A stretch of DNA of 64,000 nt from Bacteroidales bacterium UBA5536. GTDB taxonomy: Bacteria; Bacteroidota; Bacteroidia; Bacteroidales; F082. Numbering within the stretch: the stretch's first letter is position 1; each line of letters opens with the position of its first letter. This document shows, one piece after another, positions 9,747 through 17,579 of this stretch. The position numbers were made by a program, and so were the translations under genes. The DNA is taken from the NCBI GenBank assembly GCA_002426795.1, contig DINQ01000010.1:62001-126000 (forward strand), written 5' to 3'. The notes below the pieces were generated by a model. That model was not told the origin of the DNA, did not search any database, and was given only the letters and a program-made list of their open reading frames with translations.

Positions 9747-11417
9747 ATGCCCGAAATGTTAAAATTCGAACACCCAAAAGACCAGTCAAATATCATTAAA
9801 GTGATTGGTGTTGGCGGAGGAGGTAGCAATGCAGTTACGCATATGTACCGCCAAGGCATCAAAGGAGTTGACTTCATCCTTTGCAACACTGATTCACAAG
9901 CACTTGATACAAGTCCTGTATCGACCAAAATCCACCTGGGGAAGCGCAACCTCGGTGCAGGTAACATTCCTGCTGTAGGTCGACAGTCAGCACTTGAAAC
10001 TGTTGAAGAAATTAAAGAACTGCTGGAGCATCACACCAAAATGCTTTTTATTACAGCCGGAATGGGCGGGGGCACCGGAACAGGTGCGGCTCCGGTTGTG
10101 GCTGAAGTGGCAAATGAACTGGGTATTCTTACGGTTGGCATCGTAACGCTTCCTTTTAGTTTCGAAGGCAAAAAACGCCGTCAGCAAGCTCTTGAAGGTT
10201 TAGAGGAAATGCGCAAACATGTCGACACCTTACTTATTATCAGCAACGACAAACTGCGCGAGGAATATGGCAATATGAAATTGACAGAGGCTTTTCAGCG
10301 TGCGGATGATGTACTGACAACTGCTGCCAAGGGGATTGCCGAAATTATTACTGTAACAGGTTATATCAACGTTGACTTTGAAGACGTTAATACCGTCATG
10401 CGCAAAAGCGGCAAAGCCATCATGGGTTCTTCAAAAGCCGAAGGCGAAAACCGTGCCCTGAAAGCCATTGAAGATGCGATGCGTTCTCCCTTGTTGAACG
10501 ATAGCAATATTGCAGGTGCCCAAAATATCTTGTTGTACATCACTTCCGGAAACGAAGAAGTCTCACTCGATGAGGTTCACGAAATCACCGATTATATTCA
10601 ACAAACCTGTGGGAATACTGCTGAAGTAATTTGGGGTAATGGAATTGATGAAACCCTTGGTTCACAGATTGCTATAACTGTGATTGCTACAGGTTTTGAT
10701 AATGAAGATGATATCCCGGTTGGAATGCCGACCCGTAAAGTTTCGATCAATAACCTATATGGAACACAGTCAAATACGGTAACTCCAACTGAGAGACAGG
10801 AAAAAAGGACTCCCGCTGAAAGTGGAAATGTGATCAGACATGAGCTTTTTTCAAGCCCAAAACCAGTGGAAGAAACCCTGAAATTTGAACCAAGCCCAAC
10901 AGCTACATCACCAAAACGGACTGAGTCAGATGATAGAAAACCTACCAAGGTATATTCTTTGGCGGATGACGTAGAAGAAAAAAAAGAGACGATTGAAGAG
11001 GAATCTGAAATCACGCATTTTGAGGTCAAGCGCATTGATAACCTGATAAAAAACGCATTGCCAGCAGAGCCTAAAAGTGAACCCGAAAGTATTTCTCATC
11101 ATCAGATTGCCGAGCCAGAGTTTTCACTTCAGCCAGAGCCGCAACAAGAACAGACAGAAGAAAAGGAAGAAGCCGATCAGGCCGATATTGAAAGAAATTC
11201 ACTGGCCCGACAAAACCGGCTCAAGGCAATGAGCATGAAATTTAGATCAACGCAAGGTTTGGAAGAACTTGAGCGTCAACCGGCTTATCTGAGAAGATCG
11301 ACGCAACTGAGCAACCCTGATCCCGGTAAGGAGGTTTCGCGTTATTCACTCGACAACGAAAATGGGAAACCGGGTCTGCGTTCAGACAATTCGTATTTAC
11401 ATGATAATGTTGACTAA
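9747..11417 (+). CDS. ftsZ: Cell division protein FtsZ with a long C-terminal linker
   Basis: FtsZ is the tubulin-like GTPase that forms the Z-ring. The N-terminal GTPase domain covers about residues 10-320. It contains GVGGGGSNAV and the tubulin signature GGGTGTGAAP (near residue 110), and the T7-loop region with NVDFEDVNTVM is intact. Beyond this lies an unusually long acidic and Pro/Gln-rich linker (about residues 330-490). A late PAYLRR-type segment resembles the C-terminal peptide that binds FtsA. The 556-aa total is far longer than the 383 aa of E. coli FtsZ because of the linker; extended linkers are common in Bacteroidota. Confidence 0.96.
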   Translation: MPEMLKFEHPKDQSNIIKVIGVGGGGSNAVTHMYRQGIKGVDFILCNTDSQALDTSPVSTKIHLGKRNLGAGNIPAVGRQSALETVEEIKELLEHHTKMLFITAGMGGGTGTGAAPVVAEVANELGILTVGIVTLPFSFEGKKRRQQALEGLEEMRKHVDTLLIISNDKLREEYGNMKLTEAFQRADDVLTTAAKGIAEIITVTGYINVDFEDVNTVMRKSGKAIMGSSKAEGENRALKAIEDAMRSPLLNDSNIAGAQNILLYITSGNEEVSLDEVHEITDYIQQTCGNTAEVIWGNGIDETLGSQIAITVIATGFDNEDDIPVGMPTRKVSINNLYGTQSNTVTPTERQEKRTPAESGNVIRHELFSSPKPVEETLKFEPSPTATSPKRTESDDRKPTKVYSLADDVEEKKETIEEESEITHFEVKRIDNLIKNALPAEPKSEPESISHHQIAEPEFSLQPEPQQEQTEEKEEADQADIERNSLARQNRLKAMSMKFRSTQGLEELERQPAYLRRSTQLSNPDPGKEVSRYSLDNENGKPGLRSDNSYLHDNVD

Positions 11418-11432
11418 TTAAAACAAAAAGAC

Positions 11433-11888
11433 ATGTCGTTGGAAGTCAAGATAAATAACGATCTAAAGCAGGCCATGCTTGCCAAAGATACCCGAAAGCT
11501 TGCTGCACTCAGGGCCATCAAGGCAGCTTTGTTGCTGGAAAAAACCGGGAAAGATGTAAATAGCCTTGAAATTCCGGATACTGTTGAACTTAAATTGTTG
11601 CAGAAACTTGTGAAACAGAGACGGGAGTCGGCAGGCATTTACACGGAGCAAAACCGTCCTGAACTGGCTGAAGAAGAAAACTTTCAGGCTGAGATCATTG
11701 AAGCTTATTTGCCTAAACAGATGAGCGAAGACGAGCTCAAGGCGATGATTGAAGAAGTGATTCGCGAAACCGGAGCATCATCCATCAAGGATATGGGAAA
11801 AGTGATGGGGATTGCCAGTAAAAAAGCTGCCGGACAAGCTGATAATCAAACAATTTCGAAGATCGTAAAAAGTCTTTTAGGAGTTTAA
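11433..11888 (+). CDS. GatB/YqeY domain protein
   Basis: This 151-aa soluble protein belongs to the YqeY family, a stand-alone form of the tRNA-binding tail domain of the GatB amidotransferase subunit. Family traits seen include the N-terminal 'MSLEVKINNDLKQAMLAKD...LAALRAIKAALLLEK' helices and the C-terminal segment with 'IKDMGKVMGIASKKAAGQAD'. The exact role of YqeY proteins is unsettled; an effect on tRNA-dependent amidation is plausible. It starts 15 nt after ftsZ and is the last gene before a strong terminator. Confidence 0.9.
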   Translation: MSLEVKINNDLKQAMLAKDTRKLAALRAIKAALLLEKTGKDVNSLEIPDTVELKLLQKLVKQRRESAGIYTEQNRPELAEEENFQAEIIEAYLPKQMSEDELKAMIEEVIRETGASSIKDMGKVMGIASKKAAGQADNQTISKIVKSLLGV

Positions 11889-11907
11889 GTAGATACTGGT
11901 TAATAAC

Positions 11908-11946
11908 AAAAAAAGCTTGTTCCCATATGGAGAACAAGCTTTTTTT
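11908..11946. terminator. Bidirectional intrinsic terminator between yqeY and tsf
   Basis: A perfect 15-bp stem (11908-11922 with 11932-11946) has a 9-nt loop. The stem ends in A-runs on one side and T-runs on the other, so both strands give a hairpin followed by U residues. It separates the convergent division cluster (+) and ribosomal protein operon (-). Confidence 0.9.
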
Positions 11947-11964
11947 ATAGATTATCAAACTGTA

Positions 11965-12792
11965 TTAACCGAGCATGACGCGTTTGAAAGCAGTCACAGT
12001 CAAATCTTTGCTTACTTCAGCAAGATACTGACGAACAGTTTTTTTGTTTTCGCGAACAAAATCCTGGTTCAGCAGGGTGCTTTCGCGGAAGTATTTGTTC
12101 AGTTTGCCTTTGGCAATTTTTTCGAGCATTTCTTCTGGTTTGCCTTCGTTGCGGGCCTGTTCCATGCCAATTTCAATCTCACGTTGGATCATTTCCTGCG
12201 GAACATCTTGTTCGTCAACTGCAACCGGATCCATGGCAGCTACCTGCATGGCCAGTTCGCGGCCGATTTGTGCTGCATTGTCAACGGCATGGTTCAAACC
12301 AAGAACTGTGGCAAGGCGGTTACCCGGGTGAACGTAAGCAGCAGTGAAGGTGGCTTCGACAACCTGCAAAGCGCCCAGCTGAATTTTCTCGCCAATAACT
12401 CCAGTCTGGTCAATAATGGTTTCTTCTACTGTTCTATCACCGAGTTTCATGCCTTTGAGCACTTCGATGTCTTTGACTTTACTGGCAATAGCGAGGTCGA
12501 GAATGCTTTGTGTATATTTTACAAAATCTTCATTCTTGGCAACAAAATCAGTTTCACAGTTTACCATTACAACAGCACCATAAGTGTTGTCGGCACTTGT
12601 TCCTGATAATACAACGCCTTCCGTAGCTTCGCGATCAGCTCTTTTGGCAGCCATTTTCTGACCTTTTTTGCGCAGGTAGTCGATGGCTTTTTCCATATCG
12701 CCGTCATTTTCTACCAAAGCTTTTTTACAGTCCATCATACCGGCGCCGGTAAGCTTTCTCAATTCGTTAACTTGTGAAGCAGTAATATTCAT
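11965..12792 (-). CDS. tsf: Elongation factor Ts
   Basis: EF-Ts is the nucleotide exchange factor for EF-Tu. The N-terminal UBA-like domain begins with 'ITASQVNELRKLTGAGMMDCKKAL', and the EF-Tu contact motif 'NCETDFVAKNE' lies near residue 80. The second half has the 'YVHPGNRLATVLGLN' and 'LLNQDFV' signatures. The 275-aa length is normal. It is the last gene of the rplM-rpsI-rpsB-tsf operon and starts 28 nt after rpsB. Confidence 0.97.
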   Translation of the reverse strand: MNITASQVNELRKLTGAGMMDCKKALVENDGDMEKAIDYLRKKGQKMAAKRADREATEGVVLSGTSADNTYGAVVMVNCETDFVAKNEDFVKYTQSILDLAIASKVKDIEVLKGMKLGDRTVEETIIDQTGVIGEKIQLGALQVVEATFTAAYVHPGNRLATVLGLNHAVDNAAQIGRELAMQVAAMDPVAVDEQDVPQEMIQREIEIGMEQARNEGKPEEMLEKIAKGKLNKYFRESTLLNQDFVRENKKTVRQYLAEVSKDLTVTAFKRVMLG

Positions 12793-12820
12793 GATTTAAA
12801 ATTTTCTTGATTGCGGGTAA

Positions 12821-13678
12821 TTATTTTTTAGCAACTGTTTTGCGGGGTCTCTTTGCACGCTCACGGCCATCGTCAGATTTTTTTCCTGAATCTTTGGCGT
12901 TGTCTTCGTCTTCGTCGTCACCATATTTGTTTGTTGTTTCGTCAACATCGCTGTCGTCAGCATCGTCTTCGGCGCTTTTGTCTTTGGCGAGTTTACGATC
13001 GTTCAAACCTTCTTCAATGGCTTCTGCCATCAAACGGACGATCAAAGCGATAGATTTTGAAGCATCATCGTTTCCGGGAATCGGGAAATCGATCAGGTTA
13101 GGGTTTGAGTTGGTATCAACAATAGCAAAGGTTGGGATGTTGAGCTTGCGTGCTTCTGCTACGGCAATGTGCTCTTTGATAACATCCACAACAAAAATAG
13201 CTGAAGGCAAACGGCTCAGATCAGAAATACTTCCAAGGTTCTTTTCCAGTTTTTCGCGTTCACGTTTGATTTGAAGACGTTCTCTTTTTGAAAGATTAAG
13301 GAATGAATCGCTCACCATCAGTTTATCGATATTGGCCATTTTGCGGACCGCTTTACGGATTGTGGCAAAATTGGTCAACATACCACCGGGCCAACGCTCT
13401 GTAACGTAAGGCATGTTTACCTTTGCTACTTCTTCGGCAACGATATCTTTGGCTTGTTTCTTCGTAGCTACAAAAAGCACTTTTTTCCCTGAGCGTGCAA
13501 GTTGACGCAAAGCGTTTGATGCTTCTTCTAGTTTAGCCTGCGTTTTGTAAAGGTCGATAATGTGGATTCCATTGCGCTCCATAAAAATATAGGGAGCCAT
13601 GTTTGGATTCCATTTTCTTTTGAGGTGTCCGAAATGTACACCTGCGTCGAGCAATTCTTCAAATGATACTTTTGACAT
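12821..13678 (-). CDS. rpsB: 30S ribosomal protein S2 with an acidic then basic C-terminal extension
   Basis: S2 binds the small subunit near the head-body junction. The core (residues about 1-228) shows 'LLDAGVHFGHLKRKWNPNMAPYIF', 'ERWPGGMLTNF' and 'IVDTNSNPNLIDFPIPGNDDASKSI'. After it comes a tail of about 55 residues, first strongly acidic (Asp/Glu clusters) and then basic (KRPRKTVAKK). That is longer than in E. coli S2 (241 aa against 285 here). Acidic tails on S2 are known in Bacteroidota. A structured element precedes the gene. Confidence 0.97.
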   Translation of the reverse strand: MSKVSFEELLDAGVHFGHLKRKWNPNMAPYIFMERNGIHIIDLYKTQAKLEEASNALRQLARSGKKVLFVATKKQAKDIVAEEVAKVNMPYVTERWPGGMLTNFATIRKAVRKMANIDKLMVSDSFLNLSKRERLQIKREREKLEKNLGSISDLSRLPSAIFVVDVIKEHIAVAEARKLNIPTFAIVDTNSNPNLIDFPIPGNDDASKSIALIVRLMAEAIEEGLNDRKLAKDKSAEDDADDSDVDETTNKYGDDEDEDNAKDSGKKSDDGRERAKRPRKTVAKK

Positions 13679-13705
13679 AATTTTTTGTTATTTGTTTACT
13701 TTCAC

Positions 13706-13750
13706 TAAAAACAATTGTTGAGTAATTCTTTCGAAGAAGTCTCAACAATT
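13706..13750 (-). promoter_or_regulatory. Hairpin with T-run in the rpsI-rpsB gap (attenuator or autoregulatory element candidate)
   Basis: Read on the - strand, a perfect 10-bp stem (13750-13741 with 13722-13713) encloses a second 5-bp stem (13738-13734 with 13730-13726) capped by a 3-nt loop. The outer stem is followed at once by GTTTTTA. The element lies 34 nt upstream of the rpsB start inside an operon, so it could act as a partial terminator, a processing site or an S2-binding leader. Which of these applies cannot be told from sequence alone. Confidence 0.6.
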
Positions 13751-13785
13751 TGGATACTAAACACAATCGTTTGCCTTGTTGGGGA

Positions 13786-14172
13786 TTAACGTTTGCTGAA
13801 CTGGAATTTCTTACGGGCTTTTGGCTGACCAGGTTTCTTACGCTCAACCATTCTTGGGTCGCGACGCATCAAACCTTTTGCCTTCAATACAGGGCGATAT
13901 TCAGGGTTAATTTCGCAAAGGGCACGGCTGATTGCCAATCGGGCTGCTTCTGCCTGACCATTGATGCCACCGCCGTCGAGATTGATCTTAACGTCGTATT
14001 TGCCAACATTGTCAGTGAGCATAAAAGGTTGCTCGATCACATACTGCAAGATGCCAGTTGGAAAGTATTCCTTATAGTCGCGCTTGTTTACCGTAATGCT
14101 GCCATTTCCACTTTTGATGTAGATACGGGCAACAGCAGTTTTCCTTCTGCCTAAAGCGTTGATTACTTCCAT
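13786..14172 (-). CDS. rpsI: 30S ribosomal protein S9
   Basis: This 128-aa protein is complete. The N terminus has 'ALGRRKTAVARIYIKSGNGSITVNKRDYKEYF', the centre has 'DGGGINGQAEAARLAISRAL', and the C terminus ends in the universal basic tail KKFQFSKR, which reaches the P-site tRNA. It follows rplM with a 5-nt gap, the standard L13-S9 pair. Confidence 0.98.
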   Translation of the reverse strand: MEVINALGRRKTAVARIYIKSGNGSITVNKRDYKEYFPTGILQYVIEQPFMLTDNVGKYDVKINLDGGGINGQAEAARLAISRALCEINPEYRPVLKAKGLMRRDPRMVERKKPGQPKARKKFQFSKR

Positions 14173-14177
14173 GATGA

Positions 14178-14633
14178 TTATTTAGTTGTATTGAATTTTA
14201 ATTCTTTTGGTTGCTGTGCTTCATGTTTGTGATCGGCACCAACATATACATACAGGTTGCGGAAAAGCTCAGCGCCAAGTTTGGTTTTTGGCAACATGCC
14301 TTTTACGGCGTGCTCAACCACGGCTTCCGGTTTTTTTACAAGCTGTTCTTTTACAGTACGGGTTCTTTGACCGCCTGGAAAGCCGGTGTGACGGATGTAA
14401 TATTTTGTCTCCATTTTGTTACCAGTAAGCGCAATCTTTTCTGCGTTGATAACAATTACATTGTCGCCGCAATCGCTGTGAGGAGTGAAGCTTGGCTTGT
14501 TTTTTCCTCTCAGAATCTTGGCAATTTCCGATGCCAGACGGCCCAGAATCTGTCCTTCAGCGTCGATAACAAACCATTGTTTGTTAGCATTCTCTTTGTT
14601 TACGCTTACGGTTTTGTAACTCAGTGTATTCAT
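14178..14633 (-). CDS. rplM: 50S ribosomal protein L13
   Basis: This is the first gene of the operon. The open frame extends 20 codons further upstream, to 14693, but the ATG at 14633 was chosen because the product then starts 'MNTLSYKTVSVNKENANK', as L13 does in Bacteroidota, and is 151 aa long. The promoter mapped just upstream would also place the longer start before the transcription start. Family motifs include 'WFVIDAEGQILGRLASEIAKILRGKNKP', 'VINAEKIALTGNK' and 'AVKGMLPK'. Confidence 0.97.
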   Translation of the reverse strand: MNTLSYKTVSVNKENANKQWFVIDAEGQILGRLASEIAKILRGKNKPSFTPHSDCGDNVIVINAEKIALTGNKMETKYYIRHTGFPGGQRTRTVKEQLVKKPEAVVEHAVKGMLPKTKLGAELFRNLYVYVGADHKHEAQQPKELKFNTTK

Positions 14634-14690
14634 TTGACTTTTAATGTTTTCGTGGTTCTTTTCAGCACCTGCTATTCCCAAAACGGGGTG

Positions 14691-14722
14691 CAAAAATAGA
14701 AACTAATTTCTGTTTTAACAAA
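14691..14722 (-). promoter_or_regulatory. Promoter of the rplM operon (Bacteroidota type)
   Basis: On the - strand, TTTG (14722-14719) is followed after exactly 20 nt by TATTTTTG (14698-14691). This fits the Bacteroidota -33/-7 pattern. Transcription would start near 14686, giving an rplM leader of about 50 nt. Confidence 0.75.
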
Positions 14723-14967
14723 TTTACAAACAATAATTTGTTTATATTTTGGCTCTTATCCCCAAATATGTGAAATAGGAAATACTTGCCTACAAGTAAA
14801 AAAGTCTGCAAATGTAGGGGAATTATCATTTGAAACAACGTAGTGACGAACTTTAATTTGCTGATTTGAACCCTATTTGCAATCAACCCCTTCTTAGGTT
14901 GTGTTCTTTCGATTCGTGACAAACAGACTTCCATAATTCAGATACGCCCTGACAAATGGCTTTTGCG
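14723..14967. other. Divergent intergenic region, rplM / gldA
   Basis: No coding potential with family signals was seen between the rplM promoter and the gldA -7 box. The stretch is AT-rich. A 90-codon frame on the - strand here has no recognisable features and overlaps both promoters, so it is not called. Confidence 0.5.
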
Positions 14968-14975
14968 TAACTTTG
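14968..14975 (+). promoter_or_regulatory. -7 box of the gldA promoter
   Basis: TAACTTTG matches TAnnTTTG. The -33 element is weak. Transcription would start near 14980, about 16 nt before the ATG at 14996. This excludes the in-frame upstream TTG at 14963 as the start. Confidence 0.55.
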
Positions 14976-14995
14976 CAGAAATATTTTCTTCGATG

Positions 14996-15898
14996 GCAGT
15001 TATTGTAAATCAGGTAAGCAAACAGTACGGGAAACAATTGGCATTGGATAAGGTGTCTGTTTCTATCCAAAAAGGCGAAGTGGTAGGTTTGTTGGGGCCA
15101 AATGGTGCCGGCAAATCAACCCTGATGAAAATTATCAGCTGTTTCATTCCGCCAAGTGCGGGCAGTGTCTCGGTGAATGGTTTCGATGTGATGAACGATT
15201 CAATGGAAGTTCGGAAGACTGTTGGATATCTGCCTGAGAACAATCCGCTGTATGTCGATATGTATATTAAGGAGTACCTGCTTTTTGTGGCAGGGATTCA
15301 TCAATTGGGCATTCATGCCAAAAGCAGGGTGGATGAACTTGTTGAAATGACCGGCCTTGGCGCTGAGATGCACAAAAAAATCGAAGCTCTTTCAAAAGGC
15401 TATCGCCAAAGAGTGGGCATAGCTCAGGCTCTAATGCACAATCCGCAAGTTTTAATTCTGGATGAACCAACCTCAGGACTTGATCCCAATCAACTGGTTG
15501 AAATACGTGCACTGATCAGACAACTCGGTCAAGATAAAACCATTATTTTGTCGACACATATCATGCAGGAGGTTGAAGCAGTGTGTAACCGTGTTGTTAT
15601 CATGAACAAAGGTCTCATTGTGGCAGATGACCAAATCACCAATCTCACAAAATCTGACAACACCAATGTATTGATTGTAATTTTTGATCGTGAGGTGCAA
15701 CAATCTGACCTCATGCAGATCAATGGCATTCAAAAGTCGAAAATGGTTACGCAGAAACATTGGATTTTAAGTCCGGATAAAAATGTAGACCTGAGGCCTC
15801 ACCTGATGCAATGGTCGGTTGACCAAAAAATTGGCATTCAATCGATGCAGCTGGAAGCTTCGAGTATGGAAGAAACTTTCCGTAAACTGACACGTTAA
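14996..15898 (+). CDS. gldA: ABC transporter ATP-binding protein, GldA-like
   Basis: This 300-aa cytoplasmic ATPase starts 'MAVIVNQVSKQYGKQLALDKVSVS'. It has Walker A GPNGAGKST (about residues 37-45), the Q-loop region with 'VGYLPENNPLYVDMYIKEYL', an ABC signature reading LSKGYRQRVG, Walker B VLILDEPTSGLDPNQ and the switch His in 'ILSTHIMQEV'. Overall it looks like GldA, the ATPase of the GldAFG exporter linked to gliding in some Bacteroidota. The permease genes gldF and gldG are not next to it, so the role is inferred; a general export ATPase is the alternative. Confidence 0.8.
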   Translation, partial: AVIVNQVSKQYGKQLALDKVSVSIQKGEVVGLLGPNGAGKSTLMKIISCFIPPSAGSVSVNGFDVMNDSMEVRKTVGYLPENNPLYVDMYIKEYLLFVAGIHQLGIHAKSRVDELVEMTGLGAEMHKKIEALSKGYRQRVGIAQALMHNPQVLILDEPTSGLDPNQLVEIRALIRQLGQDKTIILSTHIMQEVEAVCNRVVIMNKGLIVADDQITNLTKSDNTNVLIVIFDREVQQSDLMQINGIQKSKMVTQKHWILSPDKNVDLRPHLMQWSVDQKIGIQSMQLEASSMEETFRKLTR

Positions 15899-15978
15899 GT
15901 GGCTTTATTTCAGTTTTCTGGCAGATAAATTGATTCACTTTAATTGTTTTTCGAAATATTTATCTGAAGAATTTCGAC

Positions 15979-16008
15979 TTGATGTAAGGGTATTTTTATG
16001 TAATTTTG
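15979..16008 (+). promoter_or_regulatory. Promoter of metK
   Basis: TTG at 15979-15981, a 19-nt spacer and TAATTTTG at 16001-16008 give a full Bacteroidota promoter. The transcript would begin near 16013 and carry a leader of about 135 nt that includes the SAM-II-like element. Confidence 0.75.
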
Positions 16009-16030
16009 CCACGTCAACAGCACTCAGGTG

Positions 16031-16088
16031 CAATTGTGGAAAGATTTGATTGATTGCAACCACATAAAAAAAATGCTAAAGCAATATT
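16031..16088 (+). promoter_or_regulatory. SAM-II-like riboswitch in the metK leader
   Basis: The order of conserved blocks matches the SAM-II (metA-type) aptamer. The P1 strand TGTGG (16035-16039) is followed by GATTTG (16043-16048), ATTGCA (16053-16058), the P1 partner CCACA (16060-16064), ATAAA, and then GCTAAAG (16075-16081). The pseudoknot can form by pairing CAAT (16082-16085) with ATTG at 16049-16052, or GCAAT with ATTGC at 16053-16057. Its place in the leader of S-adenosylmethionine synthetase fits feedback by SAM. The mode of control is unclear, since the start codon lies about 60 nt further on. Confidence 0.75.
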
Positions 16089-16148
16089 TAGCCTGCCAAT
16101 CACCTCTTTCTTATTTGAACAGATTGTTATTCTAAAATAAGGTATGTT

Positions 16149-17450
16149 ATGAGCTATTTATTTACATCCGAATCGGTATCAGAAGGTCATCCTGACAAAG
16201 TATCTGATCAAATTTCTGACGCCATTCTGGATGAGATGCTGCGTTTCGATCCCGAATCGAAAGTTGCATGTGAAACATTGGTAACCACTGGTTTAGCAGT
16301 AGTTGCCGGTGAAGTTAAAACCAACGCTTACGTGGATGTTCAAACCACCGTACGTGGAGTCATTGATCAAATTGGCTACAACAAAGCTGAGTATCAGTTC
16401 GACGCCAAATCGTGTGGTGTTATTTCCGCCATCCACGAGCAATCACCTGATATCAATCAGGGTGTTGTGCGTAAAAGTGAAGAAGAACAAGGCGCCGGCG
16501 ATCAGGGAATGATGTTTGGTTTTGCCTGCAAGGAAACTGATGACTTTATGCCGGTTACAGTTGATCTTTCACACATCCTGTTACAGGAACTGGCTGCCAT
16601 CCGTCGCGAAGGCAAGAAAATGAAATACCTCAGACCCGATGCCAAATCGCAGGTTACGGTAGAGTATGCCAACAACTGGAAACCACTGCGCATCGAAACC
16701 ATTGTGATTTCGACCCAGCACGACGATTTTGCGGAAGAAGCAGAAATGTTGAAAAAAATTGAAGAGGACGTAAAAGCCATCCTCATTCCACGGGTTAAAA
16801 AGGTTTTGCCGGCAAGAGTGCGCAAACTTTTTAAAGATGACTACAAACTCTTTGTCAACCCTACCGGGAAATTTGTGATTGGCGGACCGCATGGTGATAC
16901 AGGTCTAACCGGCCGTAAAATCATTGTTGATACTTATGGTGGACGTGGTGCCCATGGTGGCGGTGCGTTTTCGGGAAAAGATGCTTCAAAGGTTGACAGG
17001 TCGGCTGCCTATGCTGCCCGTCATATCGCCAAAAATCTCGTTGCTGCAGGCGTTGCAGATGAGGTGCTGGTGCAGGTGGCATACGCTATTGGCGTGGCCC
17101 AACCTGTTGGTTTCTATATCAATACCCGCAATACAGCGCATGTAAAAGATGCTGAAGGAAAGAAACTTAGCGATGAACAAATTGCTGAAAAGGTTTTCAA
17201 AGTGTACGACATGCGTCCTTTCGCCATTGTGAAACGCTTCGGACTTAAGAATCCTGTTTTTGGTCCAACAGCCTCCTACGGACATTTTGGCCGGACACCC
17301 TTTGCTCAGGAGATTGAAGTTTACTATCAAGACAAAAACACCAACACCAAAACCATCGACGGAAAAGAAAGACACTTCAAAACAGTTGATTTCTTTGCTT
17401 GGGAAAAGCTTGATTTTGTTGATCAGCTGAAAGAAGTATTTGGTTTGTAA
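16149..17450 (+). CDS. metK: S-adenosylmethionine synthetase MetK
   Basis: MetK makes SAM from methionine and ATP in the cytoplasm. The N terminus reads 'FTSESVSEGHPDKVSDQISDAILD' with the ATP-binding GHPDK. The two hexapeptide regions are seen as 'GAGDQGMMFG' and 'GGGAFSGKDASKVDRSAAYAAR', and 'TGKFVIGGPHGDTGLTGRKIIVDTYGG' is intact. At 433 aa it is longer than E. coli MetK (384 aa), mainly through an insert around residues 175-225 rich in Lys and Glu, as in several Bacteroidota. It has its own promoter, riboswitch candidate and terminator. Confidence 0.98.
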   Translation: MSYLFTSESVSEGHPDKVSDQISDAILDEMLRFDPESKVACETLVTTGLAVVAGEVKTNAYVDVQTTVRGVIDQIGYNKAEYQFDAKSCGVISAIHEQSPDINQGVVRKSEEEQGAGDQGMMFGFACKETDDFMPVTVDLSHILLQELAAIRREGKKMKYLRPDAKSQVTVEYANNWKPLRIETIVISTQHDDFAEEAEMLKKIEEDVKAILIPRVKKVLPARVRKLFKDDYKLFVNPTGKFVIGGPHGDTGLTGRKIIVDTYGGRGAHGGGAFSGKDASKVDRSAAYAARHIAKNLVAAGVADEVLVQVAYAIGVAQPVGFYINTRNTAHVKDAEGKKLSDEQIAEKVFKVYDMRPFAIVKRFGLKNPVFGPTASYGHFGRTPFAQEIEVYYQDKNTNTKTIDGKERHFKTVDFFAWEKLDFVDQLKEVFGL

Positions 17451-17472
17451 GCCTTAGAATTCATTTGAAAAG

Positions 17473-17509
17473 CCCGTTGATATTCTTTTGATAACAACGG
17501 GTTTTTTTT
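17473..17509 (+). terminator. Intrinsic terminator of metK
   Basis: CCCGTTG (17473-17479) pairs with CAACGGG (17495-17501), followed by eight T residues. It lies about 25 nt after the metK stop. Confidence 0.9.
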
Positions 17510-17579
17510 GTTTTCATCGTTTGTTTTTATCGTGATAACTGCTGACCTTTCAACATCTTTTTATTGAACGATACATAAC

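Noticed and set aside
11917..12606. 229-codon frame on the + strand
   Set aside because: It is antisense to tsf, which has full family conservation; the peptide (Phe/Ala/Val-rich) looks like a reverse-strand shadow.
14634..14693. Longer L13 start (20 extra codons)
   Set aside because: It would precede the predicted transcription start and extends beyond the conserved L13 N terminus.
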